This document shows, piece after piece, positions 1-13,000 of a stretch of DNA of 64,000 bases. This DNA comes from Rhodosporidiobolus odoratus. Taxonomy: Eukaryota > Basidiomycota > Microbotryomycetes > Sporidiobolales > Sporidiobolaceae. Under the pieces are notes generated by a model. It did no database searches and had not been told where the DNA came from. It saw nothing but the letters and a program-made list of their open reading frames with translations. A program made the position numbers and the translations under genes. The stretch's first letter is position 1; each line of letters opens with the position of its first letter. The stretch lies in contig JAOANU010000005.1 in NCBI GenBank assembly GCA_034387635.1, forward strand, positions 1,488,001-1,552,000, written 5' to 3'.

Positions 1-341
1 CACCCGCCCTCGCGATGACCAGTTCCTTCTCCTCATGATTGCGGTCCTCAAGGACTGCGAGACCGAGTCCAACTTCGCCTACCACATCTCGCAGATGGAA
101 TGGAACAAGGAGCAGATTTGGATGTCGGACGACGAACACTCCACCAACGAGCGTAACGCTTACCTCCTCAACGCCGTCCGCAGTACGTCTGCGTTCTTTT
201 GTTTTCGTCCTTCCCTTTTCTGCCTCTCGCAGCCTTCGATTCAAAACCTTGCTTCAACCCGCGCTAACGCCTTCTCCCCCATCTCCTCTCGCAGTCTGCG
301 CTGACATGCGCATCGACATCACTGCCTTCACCGGCAACTAG
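1..341 (+). CDS. C-terminal end of an unidentified gene (5' part outside the window)
   Basis: The last exons of a gene enter from the left edge. The open frame starts at base 2 and reads through the stretch NFAYHISQMEWNKEQIWMSD to a donor gtacgt at 184. After an acceptor near 292 the frame resumes as ICADMRIDITAF and stops with TAG at about 339-341. Joining CGC A|TC restores the phase, which supports the intron. The acidic/aromatic composition and good codon use argue for real coding sequence. I do not recognise the family from about 75 residues. The next gene starts about 870 bases downstream on the same strand. Confidence 0.6.
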
Positions 342-1213
342 ATTTCCCCCGGAACTCGCTGGCAGTCCCGGCGCTGGCGGACGGATGCCCATAAAAGGAG
401 GATTTGCAGCTGTTCTCTTTCTTCTGCTTTTTGACTTTTTCTTTCTCGCTCTTTCCTGCCGTATCACTTTGCTTCGCAGTGATTTGTAACAGACTATGCT
501 TCACCATTTTCTACTGTGCCAGGTTTCTTGCAAGGGCTGAGCGAGCGAGCGAACTCGTCTGTGCGCGCATTTCACGATGCCGGCCCGTTGGAAGCCCAGC
601 ATCAGGGCTCGACTGTGATACCTGCCTGCTTGTACCTCAGCGTGCAGGTGTGCGCCTGGGATTCAAATCGTTTGGGAGCCGTCGCTGGATCCTCGTCCCG
701 TCGTCTCCTCCGCCGGATCATTCCCACGTCGTCGACTTGCGTTCTGTCACCAGCAGAAACCGTGCAGCTGCCAGACTTCTCACAAGAACGACCAGGCAAG
801 ACTCCGTTCGCCCGCGCAAGCCGTCATCGTTCTGGCAACCCAACCTTACTCTCTGGCTTCTCTCCACCTGCAAGCGTCGACGCAGCTTTTCTACGGTGAT
901 TGTGAGCACTGTGATTGGCCGAAGGATACATCTGCTGTCTGACCGGCTTCTCCCCGCTGCAGCATGATTTCGCGCAGCACCTTCTCCCCCGCCTCCGCCA
1001 AATGAGGAACTGTACAATTCGGACTAGACCTGTCTCGACCTCTCCGTCCAGCAGTACGCAGTTCGCGAAGTAAATGCTTGGCAGAGCTAGGTGATGGCCG
1101 CAACCAACTGCGCGAAGAAGGATGGCGAACGACTCGATTCAGATTGGCTTGCTTTCTTTTTTCTCCCGCACTCTTCTCTACCCTCACACCGCATCCCAGC
1201 TTTTCAACGAAGC
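342..1213. other. Intergenic stretch, no gene seen
   Basis: 3' flank of the partial gene and promoter/5' leader of the dioxygenase-like gene. Open frames here are short, have poor codon use and no recognisable motif. The last 80 bases before the ATG at 1214 are rich in C and T, as is common for fungal leaders. No RNA gene or repeat was seen. Confidence 0.5.
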
Positions 1214-3208
1214 ATGAAGCTCTACACCGCTATCGCGACCGCTGCAGCCCTAGCGGGAGTCGTTTCGGGTGCGCCTCCGTTCATACCCATTCTGCTCCTT
1301 GACTGGCCGCAACTGATTTGCGTCGTTTTGTGCAGCTCATCCCGGCGAGGAGCACCTCCCCCGTACTCCTGTCGAGTTTGAGGCCCACGCCCTTCGTGCC
1401 AGGAAGGCTTCAAACTGCGCCTCTCACGTCAGCAACCTCAAAGCTCGCCGTCTCGCGAAACGCTCCTCCGGCATTCTCGCAAAGCGCAACGTTCCGACTT
1501 CAGCGCTCTCTGCCGCGACTGCTCAGGCGACGGGGTTTGTCATCGCTTAATGGCTGGGAGACTAGAGACGCGTGGCTGACTACTTTCGGGTTGTCGTACA
1601 TCGCTTTCTTCCCGTTGCAGCCTACTCAACACCACTTGCCTGACCACCCCCGAGGCTACCGAGGGTCCTTACTTCCTGAAGAACTCTCTGGTCCGCAGCG
1701 ACATCGCCGAGACGCAAGGCGGAATCCCGCTGAGTAAGGCCTGAGATTGAAGAGTTCGCATTCATCGCATCTTTGATGAGCTGACTTTCCCTCTACCTTT
1801 TGTCAGCCCTCGACATCGGCCTCATCGACATCAACACCTGCGAGCCTCTCTCGAACAACCTCGTCGAGATCTGGTCTGCAAACGCTACGGGTAGCTACTC
1901 GTGTATGTCTGACCGTCTTCCGATGGCGTTCCGTGCTTGTGGACCTTTCCGGCTGACGATTCTCGTGCTTCTCAGTCTTCTCGACTGCCTCCCTCGGCGG
2001 CGGCGGCGGTGGTGGCATGGGTGGGGGTATGGGCGGTGGCAACGATACCACGGGCGGAGGCGGCGGCATGAGCGGCTCGATGGGTAGTCCACCTTCCGGA
2101 TCGGCTCCCGCCTCTGGAGCGGCTGCTTCGAGCACCGCTGCCTCGGCTCGGGTCAAGAGGTCTGACACTGACACTGACGACGATGGCACGTTCCTTCGCG
2201 GGGGCTACCCGACGAACGATGAGGGTATCGTCGAGTTCACCGTGAGTGCTCTTGTTCTGCTCGAGCGCTTCATCTCGTACTGATTTGTTCCAATTCATGC
2301 AGACTATCTACCCCGGGTGAGCCGTCGAAACCGGTCTTGCGCCCTTAGTCTTGAAACAAGCTCGTCATGCTGACTTTCCCCCTCTCCAGCTACTATACTG
2401 GCCGCACCGCTCACATCCATATGGCCGTTCGCAAGGACTATGAGATCGCGGACAATGGGTACGTTTCGGTCCACCTTCGTACTGTACCTTTCTCGGACCG
2501 GTCTGACGATTGAGAAGGTCAAAACTTGACACTGATTGTTCATACTACTGGCTTATAGGACCGTCGTCGCGGGCGCTGGCACGGTCGAGCACATCGGCCA
2601 GCTCTTCTTTGATGGTACGTCCACAGATAGCCTCTTCTCACTCCTACGCCGCAGCATCTCTCGCAAACCTCATCTCTCATACGCTTCCTTTCATCGTGCA
2701 CAGAAACCCTCAACAACCGCATCTTCAACACGTCTACCTACAGCGCCTCTACTCAGTCTCGTACCTACAACGACGACGATTCCATCTTACAGCAGGATCT
2801 GTCGGCCGGGGATTGGCCTTTGGTTGATGCCCAGCTCGTGGGGGACACGCTCGAAGAGGGTATCTAGTACGCTACACGCTTCCCCTATCTATCTTCTGCG
2901 GTTCACCTTGCCTCAGAGACTGACTTTCGTGACTTTGACCCAGCGCGTACATTACCATCGGCATCGACACGAACGCCTCAACCTCCCTCACCACGACCAA
3001 CTACCTCACCTCGATCAACGAGCAGGTTCAAGCCTCTGCATTCGCCGCCAATGGGTTGCTTGAGTACCTCTCTAGTACCGCCACGTCCATCACGGCGACG
3101 AGTGCGCAAAAGACGGCTTCGGGAGCGGTCAATGCGGCTTCCACAAGCGCTGGTGGCGTTGGGGCTAGCAGTGGGGCGAGGAGGAGGTTTGCACCGTTCC
3201 GCTGGTAG
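1214..3208 (+). CDS. Secreted intradiol ring-cleavage dioxygenase-like protein
   Basis: A signal peptide (MKLYTAIATAAALAGVVSG) is followed by a basic propeptide-like stretch, then the intradiol hallmark TTPEATEGPYF and, later, PTNDEGIVEF and YPGYYTGRTAHIHM. The last motif supplies a Tyr and the two His expected as Fe(III) ligands of the catechol dioxygenase fold. The gene has about eight short introns (first at about 1269-1335), and phase is preserved through all the family motifs. A Gly/Met/Ser-rich insertion with an acidic stretch (about 2000-2200) lies between the early core and the HIH motif. The C-terminus is Ala/Ser/Thr-rich and ends APFRW. Family knowledge: such secreted fungal proteins may attack hydroxylated aromatics outside the cell; the substrate here is unknown. 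The start was chosen for the signal peptide. Confidence 0.85.
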
Positions 3209-3613
3209 GTAGGACCTCACTTCGTGATGTTGAGGAGGACCCACTGCGCCTCTTCCCGGTTCAGAGATCCGTAGACCCGTCCCTCGTGTCTTTTCCCGTT
3301 TATCAATCATCCCGCTTCCTCGTGTCACCGAGCGATGATCCGCGTTAGATACTCAGCACATCTTCGTTTGATGAACCTATCCCCTGTGTCTCTCGCCAGC
3401 GAATTGAGCGGCTCGTCTCTTGCGAGAAACGGCCACAATTGGCAACGAAACATGTTGTGTGACGCAAGAGGGAACGATAGCAGTAAAATCTGTGCACAGT
3501 CTGAGCGAGTCAGGTCAAAAAGAACGCTACCACCGGATACGGCCTTTATTGCCAGAAGAAGTGATTGATAAACTTGACGCCGTCTGCAAGAAGCGACCCA
3601 AATGCAGATCAGT
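3209..3613. other. Convergent intergenic region
   Basis: Lies between the stop of the dioxygenase-like gene (+) and the stop of the PFK-2 gene (-). It presumably holds both 3' UTRs and poly(A) sites. I see no coding frame with convincing codon use and no repeat. Confidence 0.5.
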
Positions 3614-6600
3614 CTACCAGACTCGGCGACAGTCTGAACCCACGAACCAATACGACTTGTCGCGCGGCGGGGCGCGAGACAAGTCTCCCTCGCTGAGACT
3701 GACGGAGCGGAGAGGCAAGGCAAATAGGAACGTACAAGCGCTCGGAGTGACTTGAATCACGTCTCCCCTCCTCAATTCTACCTTGGGAATCTCATGCGGT
3801 GACAAGCCCTGCGCGCGCAACGTCAGGAGGCAAGTCAGCTTCCTCTTTGTTTTCACATACCCCCTGTTTTCCCCCCATCCATCCATCGTCAAGAGGAAGA
3901 GCGGTAGCGAAAGAATTGGGGGCGGGGGAGAAGGCACGCGCAGGAATGGACAGATGGAAAACGCACCTGCAAGTACGCCATGATGCACCGAATGACGCTA
4001 CCGTGACCGATGAAGAGGATGTCGGCCGGTTCGCGTTCCAGTTCCAGGATGACGGGTTCGAGGCTGTTTGTCGAATATGAAAAAAGCATCCTCACAGGAG
4101 ATCAGTCTTTGAATTTCTCTCTCTCTCTAGTAGTTCAGAGTGTTGATGTGGAGAGCGAGAGAGGAAGGAAGAAGGGAGGGAGGTAGGTATGGAAACTAAA
4201 GCTTACCGAACACTCAAATCATGATAACTCTCCGCCCTCGGATACCTATGAGCATAAGGGTCCCTCTCCGCTCTCTCATACTCATCCGGATACTTCTCCC
4301 TAACCTCCTCCAAAGTCAAGCCATCCACGTCTCCCGGGTTGAGTTCGTACATTTGTTGACGTTGGACTACTTTGTAACCTAGTTCGGACATGGGTCGGGC
4401 GGTTGAGATGCAGCGTCGGCGGGCTGAGGTCCAGACCTGCGATCGTGGAGTCATGGCAAAATAGGCGGGGAGAGATTTGGAGAGAGAGGGAGAATGAAGG
4501 AAAGAGAGATGAGCGAGTTTCCTGATCCTCCGAGTCCTGAAACCTCTTCAGCGAGCACCCACTCCACAGTGCAAGTGAAAAAGGGAGGACTGGGCCAGAA
4601 GAAGACCATGGGAAGTATGGAGGAAACCTCATAGAAAGCAATAAACGCACCGTCAACCTCCTCTGCCCACTCCCCTGAACCTCCCCCTTCCTAACCCGTT
4701 CATCCCTCAATTCCTTCCGTTTAGCCACGATAAAGTCTTTCAACTTTTTCGCATACTCGACGCCTTGGTTTGAGAGATCAGAGTCGGCTTTGAACGAGTG
4801 CTCGATGAGGGATTGACCGGACTGTGTGGAGTGGGGACGACGTAGGGAAGGGGGGTAGGCAGGGTGAGGGGAAGAGAGGAGGGAGAGGAGGGATGGGGTT
4901 CAAGCACGAGTATGCAAAGGAAGGACAAGAGAAAACGCGCAGAGGCGAGATGAGCCGCGCTACGACAGACAATAAAGTGGAGAGAGAGAAAGAGAGAGAG
5001 AAAGAGAAAAGCTCACTCTAGCGAACCAAATCGTCCTCTTCTTGTGATGCACATTCATCAAGAAAAACACAATCCGACTTTGCAAGTACCCTCTGATATT
5101 GTTGACGACGAGCCGTTCACCAATGTTGTAGATCTTGACGAAGGGACCGCCAGAGGTTTCCATGGTTTCGTAACGTTTGGCGTGGGCCGCGATGCGGAGC
5201 ATGTAGTCTTTGACGGCGAGATCGGGGGCCCAGCCGGCGTACTGCTCTCGTTGTCGATCGTTGGAGACCGTTCCAACGGGGAACGAGAGGAGGGGCCGGG
5301 GTATTGAGGATGGCCAGGTGGCATGGTGGATGGTGGGGAGGGTCAGCGAAGCAAAGAAGAAATTGGTGGAAGTGAGCGAACGCACGTCCGGTGAGCTGAT
5401 CTTGACACTCCTGATGTTAGCCTCCACAATGTCTTCGCGATCGCATATATTTTCTGCATGGCGACATCAAGGCCCCAAGATGGTCGCAACAGATCCGAAG
5501 TCAGAATCGGGGATGCCCTCGACAGCTTCGCTTCAGGGGAAGTTCGAAGTAGGACTGGACTGTGACGAACCGATGAAGAAGACGTTGACGCCCTGAGCTT
5601 CGAACTTCTGCCGGAGCGCTATCCGCGCCGCTTTGGTACCGTTCTGCGCGCGCAATATCCGTCAGTGATCCAAGATCGGGTGGTACCAGCCCAGCGCGCG
5701 TGTTGCACCTGCACCTGCAAAGCGCGCTGCGCATGCACACAGGCCGACTTGCGTTGCAGCCCGAAGGAAGGGGACAAAGGCAAGGAGGAGAACCTTCTTA
5801 CTCACGTTCGCATCGTAGATCGCCACCTGCCCGACGTTATCCTTGAAGTACCTCGCCACTTCCTCTTCGAGCGTGACCCTGACTCTGAGCCTCAACTCGT
5901 CCGTCTCGGGAGAGCGATTGACGGGGTTGAAGTAGTCTGGAGGGAGTTTTGAGGAGGGCCCGAGAACTCGACGGCGGTGGTCGCCGAGGGAGAAGACTGC
6001 GAGACAAAGATGGGTGAGCGGGTTCCTGCGGGCGCAAGAAGCTATCTCTGCCCCCGAGGGGGGGTTCAGAGTCGAGCGAGAACGACGGCGCACCTTCGGT
6101 CCTGACACCAAGCCAGCGCAAGTAGCGTTCGACGCTCCGAGAGACATGCCTGAGCGTTGCCGAAACTCAGTCAGCGATGGCTCGACGTGCTCGGGGACCA
6201 GGGCGAGACGAGACGAGACGAGGGAGAAAGAAAAGGCTGAGACGAGACGGACGTTTTCCCCCTGGCTGTGAGTCGTAGGCGCAGGGTCAGTCGAGAGTGA
6301 CTAGGGGAGCGAGGTGGGAGAAGAAGACGAGCCTGGTAAGCCGACAAAGACGAGCAAGATTTGACCGGCTGTTGTGGGAAGCGAGAGTCAGAGGGAACAG
6401 TGTGAACTGTGAAGCAAAGCAGTCGAGATGGGCTGGAGCTGGCGCTGGAGCTGAGACAGGACCGGGCAGGGCAGGCAAGAAGGAGAGAGGCATACCGTGC
6501 CAGAGTCGACCGGAGTCAGTAGTGTAGAGTGGAGCTGTACCAGACGATGAACGATGAGGGTGGGTGGGGGAAACGAAAGAGCATCAGCGACAGAGCGAGG

Positions 6601-6637
6601 TAGAGATGTCCAGGCGTAGCCACGGCGTACCTGCCAT
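3614..6637 (-). CDS. PFK26: 6-phosphofructo-2-kinase, Pfk26-like, with a phosphatase domain lacking the catalytic His
   Basis: Makes fructose-2,6-bisphosphate, the cytosolic signal that activates glycolysis and restrains gluconeogenesis. I reconstruct 13 exons and 466 residues: 6631-6637, 6496-6534, 6333-6368, 6253-6265, 6094-6149, 5806-5996, 5571-5643, 5386-5453, 5017-5241, 4651-4821, 4207-4436, 3967-4063 and 3614-3808. The kinase half has Walker A GLPARGKT (residues 25-32), GQVAIYDANNGTK, and VKISSPDYAGW. The bisphosphatase half has LNPGDVDGLTLEEV, ESYHDLSVRLEPV and IGHGSVIRCIMAYL. The usual RHGES reads RSGQS at residues 236-240, so the phospho-accepting His is Ser; the second catalytic His is kept. 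Yeast Pfk26 is known to carry the same His-to-Ser change and to be kinase-only, so I infer a monofunctional kinase. Exon 4 is only 13 nt and its upstream intron has a GC donor. The start ATG at 6637 is the only one that joins in phase. Confidence 0.92.
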
Positions 6638-7091
6638 ACGGACTGCTGAAGCGTGTCGGCTCGAGGGAGTGAGCGAGACTTGACAAGTGCAACAAGAACC
6701 AAGAGGAACCAATAAAAAAGGATCATGATTCATGAGGACGAGGACAACTTACTTGACCACAACTGGCTGCACGATCTAGAGCTTGGTGCGTCTAGATGTA
6801 TGAATGCAGATCAAGAGCAACTAGTCTAGCTATGCTCCTTCCGAGAGGCAGTTTGACTTTGCCGTAATTCCCCCTCTTTCATGTTCGAATCTGTGTCCTG
6901 CTACACACACTCTTCTGTCAACTCGTCTCGTACAGTCAACTGATTGAGCACATACACACCCACTAGATACCCACACCCAGAGAAGCATTCACTTGCTTAC
7001 TCCCTCCTTCTCTCTCCCTCCTCACCACCTCCGCCGCCTCAACTCATCCTCCCCTTCACCTCACTCTGACTACTTGACCGACTGAGCTACC
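6638..7091. promoter_or_regulatory. Divergent promoter between the PFK-2 gene and TAF2
   Basis: 454 bases separate the two start codons, which point away from each other. The TAF2-proximal part (about 6900-7090) is C/T-rich with CA-type repeats. On the minus strand a gtaagt donor at about 6751 suggests a 5' UTR intron for the PFK-2 transcript. No specific factor site is claimed. Confidence 0.5.
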
Positions 7092-10000
7092 ATGGGAAAG
7101 GGCTTCCTCATCTCGAACCAAAAAGTCTCCATTTCAATCGGGCTGAATGGACGCATCAGGGTCCGTCTCTCTCTCCTCATCTTCTACTCGATCAGCCTGA
7201 CCTTGCACTCTCACAGGGCTACACCGAACTCACCATCACCCCAACCCTCCCCGATCTCCGAACCGTATGGCTCAACGCCGACCGCACCCTCACCATCCAC
7301 CACTGCTCCCTCCGAATCCCCACCGTCGTCCCCCTCGCCTTCTCCCACCTGCCCCCGTCCAAACCCGCCCTGACCCAACCGGAAAACATCCACACCTATC
7401 CCGAGATGAAACGCCAAATCTGGCGCGCCGACAACGAGGCTGAAGAGGGCGAACTGGGAATCGCGATCCCCCAGGGATGCATTGTCAAGATCGGGGGCGC
7501 GGCCGGCGCGAGGACACCGGCACCGGCCACGCCTGCTGCGGGTAAAGGAGTCGAACCGCCGAGAGACGAGTATGAGCCGTTCACGATTGCGGTCGAGTAC
7601 GAGGTGACCAAACCTGGCATCGGAGTGGTGGTGGTCGGACCAGACGAGGCCAACCCCTCTGTACGTACCGCTGTTTCCGCACCTCCTGAGCGCTAAAGGC
7701 TTGACGTTGTCCCCCTCGCAGCGCTTCCCCCAAGTCTTCACCTCCGCCATCTCCGACGTTGGCGCTCGCACCTGGGTTCCCTGTATCGACCACCCGCGAG
7801 AACGCTGCTCCTGGGATCTCGAGCTCGTCGTCCCCCGCGTCCTCTCCTCCGCCTCTGCGTCTTCGTCCGCCGCTGCGGCCGCCAGCCGAAAAGCCAGAGA
7901 TGGGTCCGCTGCGCCCGCGAATGGCGCTACAGGTGGACGGCTGGAGGAGGAGGAAGACGAAGACGAGGAGGACGAGGATGTGGATGCAGAGTGGCCGATT
8001 GCGGTCGCTGCTTCGGGAGAACTGGTAGAGCAGGTCGTGCACCCGGATCGGTCGGATCGGGTCATCTGGCACTTTGTTCAGGTCGCACCGGTCAGTGTGC
8101 AGCAGGTTGCGTGGGCGGTGGGACCGTTTGTGGTGACCGAGATCAAGGGGGCGAAGAAGGCGGGTGGAGTAGGGAGGAGGGAGGGAGAGGAGGATGAAGA
8201 AGAAGATGGGGAGGGCAGGGATGATGGGCCCTCTTTGCATGCGCTGTGCTTGCCTGGGAGGGAAGCCGAGATGGAGTATTCGGTCGGAGTCATCCGGCAG
8301 GCGATGGATTACTACACGGCGACTTTTGGCTCGTATCCCTTCGTCACCTACACCGTCGCCTTTCTCGACTCGCTCGCCTCAGGCTCTCCTACCTTCCATT
8401 CTGCCGGCCTCACCCTGCTCTCCTCCGATCTTCTGCATCCTCCCTCCGTCATCGACCAAGCCTACGAGACTCGCCATCTCCTCGCTCACGCTCTCGCCGT
8501 TCAGTGGAGCGGGGTTAACCTCGTCCCCCGCACTGCAAGCGACAGCTGGCTCGTCATCGGCATCGCCCTGCACATGACTTCGCTCTTCGTCAAACACCTG
8601 TGGGGCAACAACGAGTACCGCTTCCGACTCAAAAAGGACATGAACCGTTGTGTGGAACAGGACATTCAGTTCGAACCGATCTGCGTTCCCGCTCGTCTCA
8701 CTCTTCCCGAACCCGCCCAGATGCAGTTCATCGCTCTCAAATCCCCTCTGGTCCTCCACATCCTCGACAAGCACCTTCGGAAATCGGGCACCTCGCTCGG
8801 GCTCGACAAGGTCCTCCCAAAACTCTTCCTCGACGCCATGACCGGTGAACTCGCCTCGTCTTCCAACACGCTCTCGACAACCTCCTTCATGCGCACCTGC
8901 CGAAAGTCCTGCGGTGGCTCGACCGACGCTCTCAAAGCCTTCTTCGATCAATGGGTGTACGGATCCGGTTGTCCGACCTTTGAAGTCACGGCCAACTTTA
9001 ATCGGAAAAAAATGGCCGTTGAACTCAACGTCACGCAGCGATGTTATGCGTATGCGTGGTCTCAAAAGGCCCCCTGGGACGCGCAAGGTCACCTTCGACC
9101 CATTTCGTTGTTTGATGGGCAGATGACGATTCGAATTCACGAAGCCGATGGAACGCCCTACGAGCACGTTCTCAGTATAGGAGACAGTTTTAAACGGCAT
9201 GAAGTTCCGTTCAATACCAAGTATAAGCGGGTTAGGAGGAATACGAAACGGTATCAGGCTAGGCAGGCGGCGGCTACGGCGGCGGCTTTGGGCGATGCCG
9301 ACGCGCAGGAAGATCTTGGACTCATTGATGTGGGGTTCAGTCTCGGGATGTGGGAAGATGAGCAAGAACGTGAGAGGTGGAGGGTGGCGGATTGGACGGA
9401 GGAGGACGATGCGGTTATGAGTCAGGCGACTTATGAGTGGATCAGGATCGATGCTGATTTGGAGTGGATTGCGGTGGTTAGGTTCAATCAACCGGATTTT
9501 ATGTGGATCAGTCAGTTGCAGAGGGACAGGGATGTCGTGGCCCAGTTGGAGGTGCGTTGTTCTTTCTTCCTTTTCGCCCCTTGAGTTTTCTGCTTGGTCT
9601 CTCGGCTCTCCGTTGCCGAAAAGAGTCGATGTCTGACGTGAGCGACTTTACAGGCCATCCACGCCCTCTCAGGAACGCCTTCTCCCGTCGTCTCTTCGAA
9701 TCTGTGCAAGACCGTTCTCGTCAATAACTACTTTGTTCGAATTCGGATGGAAGCGGCCTTGGCACTCATCTCGGTACGCTCCCGCCCTCTCCCTCGTATC
9801 ACACAAATCCATCGCTCAACGTCGTCCGTCGCTCACTTCCTCACTTTGGCTCTGCGTCCTCCTCACAGTGCGCCACGATCGACCAGCAATACCTCGGCCT
9901 GTTCCACCTCTTCAAGCTCTTTCAGACGTGGTACTGCTTCGAGCCCGACGTGGAGACGCAGGATCCGTTCGGGTTTAGGTGCATCCCCAGAACGAACGAT

Positions 10001-13000
10001 TTTGCTGATTTTACCATGTATTTCCTGAAGAAGGTGCGCTTGACGCCCGCTTGTCCTCTTGTCTGGACTGCATCAAGGTGAAGGAAGATAACTGATGAGA
10101 GATCTCGATTTTACAGACCCTCATTACTGCCGTCTCGATGGTGCGAGACGAACGGGGTCAGACTCCACCGGTTATTCAGCAGTTCCTCGTCGACCTTCTG
10201 GCTTACAATGACAACTTGGGAAACAAGGTTCGATTGTTTCCCCACTCGTCTCCTATTCCTTCTGACCTTTCGGATTCTCCCCGCGCAGTACTCGGATGCG
10301 ACCTACATCACCACCGTCATGCACTCCCTGTCCCACGCTCTCGTCAAAGTCCTCCCGCGCGAGCAACCCATGTTTGCTTCGCAGCAAGAAGAGCAACAGC
10401 ACGAGATTGATGCAAACGAGAACCTCGCCCCAGCGGTGGCTGAAGTTGAGCGGTATTTGAGCGCGGATCGGTTGGTGCCGAGTTGGCATAACGTGGTGAC
10501 TGTGGCGGGAATTGAGGTATGTCACCACGTTCAGGTTGCTGTCAAGTTTGTCAAGCCTAAGAAGGAAGGGGCTGCTGACGCTCGTTGAACCGTGACGCAC
10601 AGTTTATGCTCAAACTCACCCTCGCGTCGCTCATTCCAGAAGACCGCATGCGCTTTTTCGTCTACACTCGGTGCGCATACCTGCCGCCTAGCTCGCCTAC
10701 TGTAAGCTGACTCGACCTTGTTGCAGCGACGGAAATTACCCTATGGTTCGCATCGCTGCCTTCGACGCCCTCCTCCTCCTCAACCCTCTACAGGACGTCA
10801 TGCCCTTAGTCCGCTACCTCTTCGCCGTCATGCGCGAAGACTCGTCCCGGCTCGTTCGAAGACGACTGGCCGAGAGTGTGCTCGAGTCTTTGCCTGTACT
10901 CGCAGCTATTCAGGATTTGGCTCCGCCCGATCCGGCGGCCGACGAGAAAAGGGACGAGTTGGCGAATGTGTTGAAGAGTTTGAGGAAGAAACCGGGGAGG
11001 TCGATGAACTATAGGACGGCGTTGTTGCAGACTTTGACGTGCGTTGCTGGTTCTCTCCGGGTTTTCGTATGGTGGCCGACTGACTCTCTCATCTTCTCCG
11101 CAGCCACCCCGATGTCGACCCCGAAGTCCGACTCTGTTGCCTCAAGATCTGCGAAGCGACTGTTCGACCTGAAGGCGAGCCGCTACCGAAGATGCGCTTC
11201 CGCCTGCCTCCTACTCCCGCGCCTGCTCCCATCCCCGAAGAACCCCTTGAGCCCGCCCCTCTTCCGAAAATCAAACTCAGCGGTTCCCTGTCAACTCCGA
11301 AAGTCGCCCTTCCTGCCGCTCCCGCCCTCGACTATCCCGACTATTCGATGCCTGCTCCTTCCTACCCCCCTGCCGCACCTGAACCCGATCCTTACCTTTA
11401 CGACCAGGGCTACGGTGCCCCTGCCCCGATCATCAAGCCTCCGAAACCACGCAAAGAGAAGGATCCGAACCGGCCACCCAAACTGCCGAAAGCTGTTCCT
11501 GCCCAGGCGTCGGGCATGAGCGTGGCGGATGTAACGGCTTGTAAGAGTTTGATCAAGAAGTTGTTGAAGGACAAGAAGTCGTTCATCTTCAGGGCACCGG
11601 TGGATCCGATCAAGGCGGGGGCTCCTGAGTGCGTTGCCTTTCCTCCGGCTCGCTTTGACTTCGCTCACTTTCTGTCGGATGTAGCTACTTCAACAAGATT
11701 GTCAATCCGATGGACCTCGGTACGATGAACGCTAAGCTCCAGGCCGGCGTCTACGAAGACCGTTATGCCTTCCGAGACGACTTCAAGCTGATCATCTCGA
11801 ACGCGAAACTCTACAATGGATCGCATTCTCCCATCGGCGAGCTCGCCAACGACCTTGATCAGATCTTCGAGAAGCACTGGATGAGGGTGCAGGCGACGCT
11901 GCAGCAGCTCGAGTCGGTTGGAGCGATGAATGGAGCGCTTCCTCCTCTTCCGCCGGTCGCGCCGGCATATTCAGCTCCTCCTCCTCCACCCGCTCTCGTC
12001 GAACACCAGTCGTACGGTTTCCCCGCACCAAAGTTGCCTGCCCTTGTTGAGCAGCAGTCTTACGGCTTCCCTGCACCTTCACCGGCAGTCGAGACGCCCT
12101 ACTCCGCACCACCACCTCCTCCTGTTCCAAAGCAATCCCTCTCCATCCAGCTGGGTGGCAACAGTGCCGCGCCGATTCCTTCCCGAACTACCCCTGCCCC
12201 ACCTCCCGCTCTTCCCTCTCTTCCCTCTATCCCTCCGGCCGCAGTCGCAGCGGCTTCGGCTGCTTCCGTAGCCAGCTCCCCCGCACCGCAACCCCCACCC
12301 GTCGCCTCTACGAGCGGTTCTCCTCCGCCTCCGCCCCCTCCACTACCCAAGCCATCCTTCAAGATCAAGCTCGGTGGTGCTTCGGTTTCGACCACTCCGA
12401 AAGTCCCGAAGCAGGCCTCCTTCTCACCCGAAGTGTCGTTCAGTCCCTCGGCACCCGCTCAGCCCCCTACTCCCGCCGCCTATCAACCTACTCCTCCCGC
12501 ACCTACCCCGGTTCCCTCTCACGCCCCGGCGCCTTCTCCCACTCTCTCGTCCGCGAGTGTCGACTACAATCCATACTCACCAGCCGCTTGGGCTGCAGGT
12601 GGAACACCGGTTCCTACACCCAAGCCAAAGAAGAAGAAAGAGAAGGACAAAGACAAAGAGCGACCTTACGTCCCTCCTACCGCTCCACTTCCGCCTATCA
12701 CCGCCAACAGCGGCAAGAAAATGGTCAACTATGCCGAACCGACTGAGGACGAGTTTGACGAAACGGGAGCGTCCGTCCCCGTTGCGGCTGCACCCGTTCC
12801 GGCCTTCAACTTTGCGGTGCCGCAGAGGCCGGAAGCGCTAAACTCTCCGGCTCCATCTGCGCCGAGTAAGTGGGTCAAGGGGGACGAGAAGGTGGATATT
12901 CCGAAGGCGAGGGCGATTTTGAGTAAGGTCAGGGGGATTAGGGAGGCGTTCTTCTTCCAGTATCCGGTAGAGGCTGTTGGTCCTCTTGCGACGTACGTGC

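Noticed and set aside
590..680. tRNA-like sequence (GGGATTCAAATC)
   Set aside because: A T-loop-like word only; no acceptor stem or anticodon arm can be formed around it.
4980..5012. GA-repeat as a regulatory element
   Set aside because: It lies inside a PFK-2 intron and on the coding strand is simply the C/T-rich intron body.
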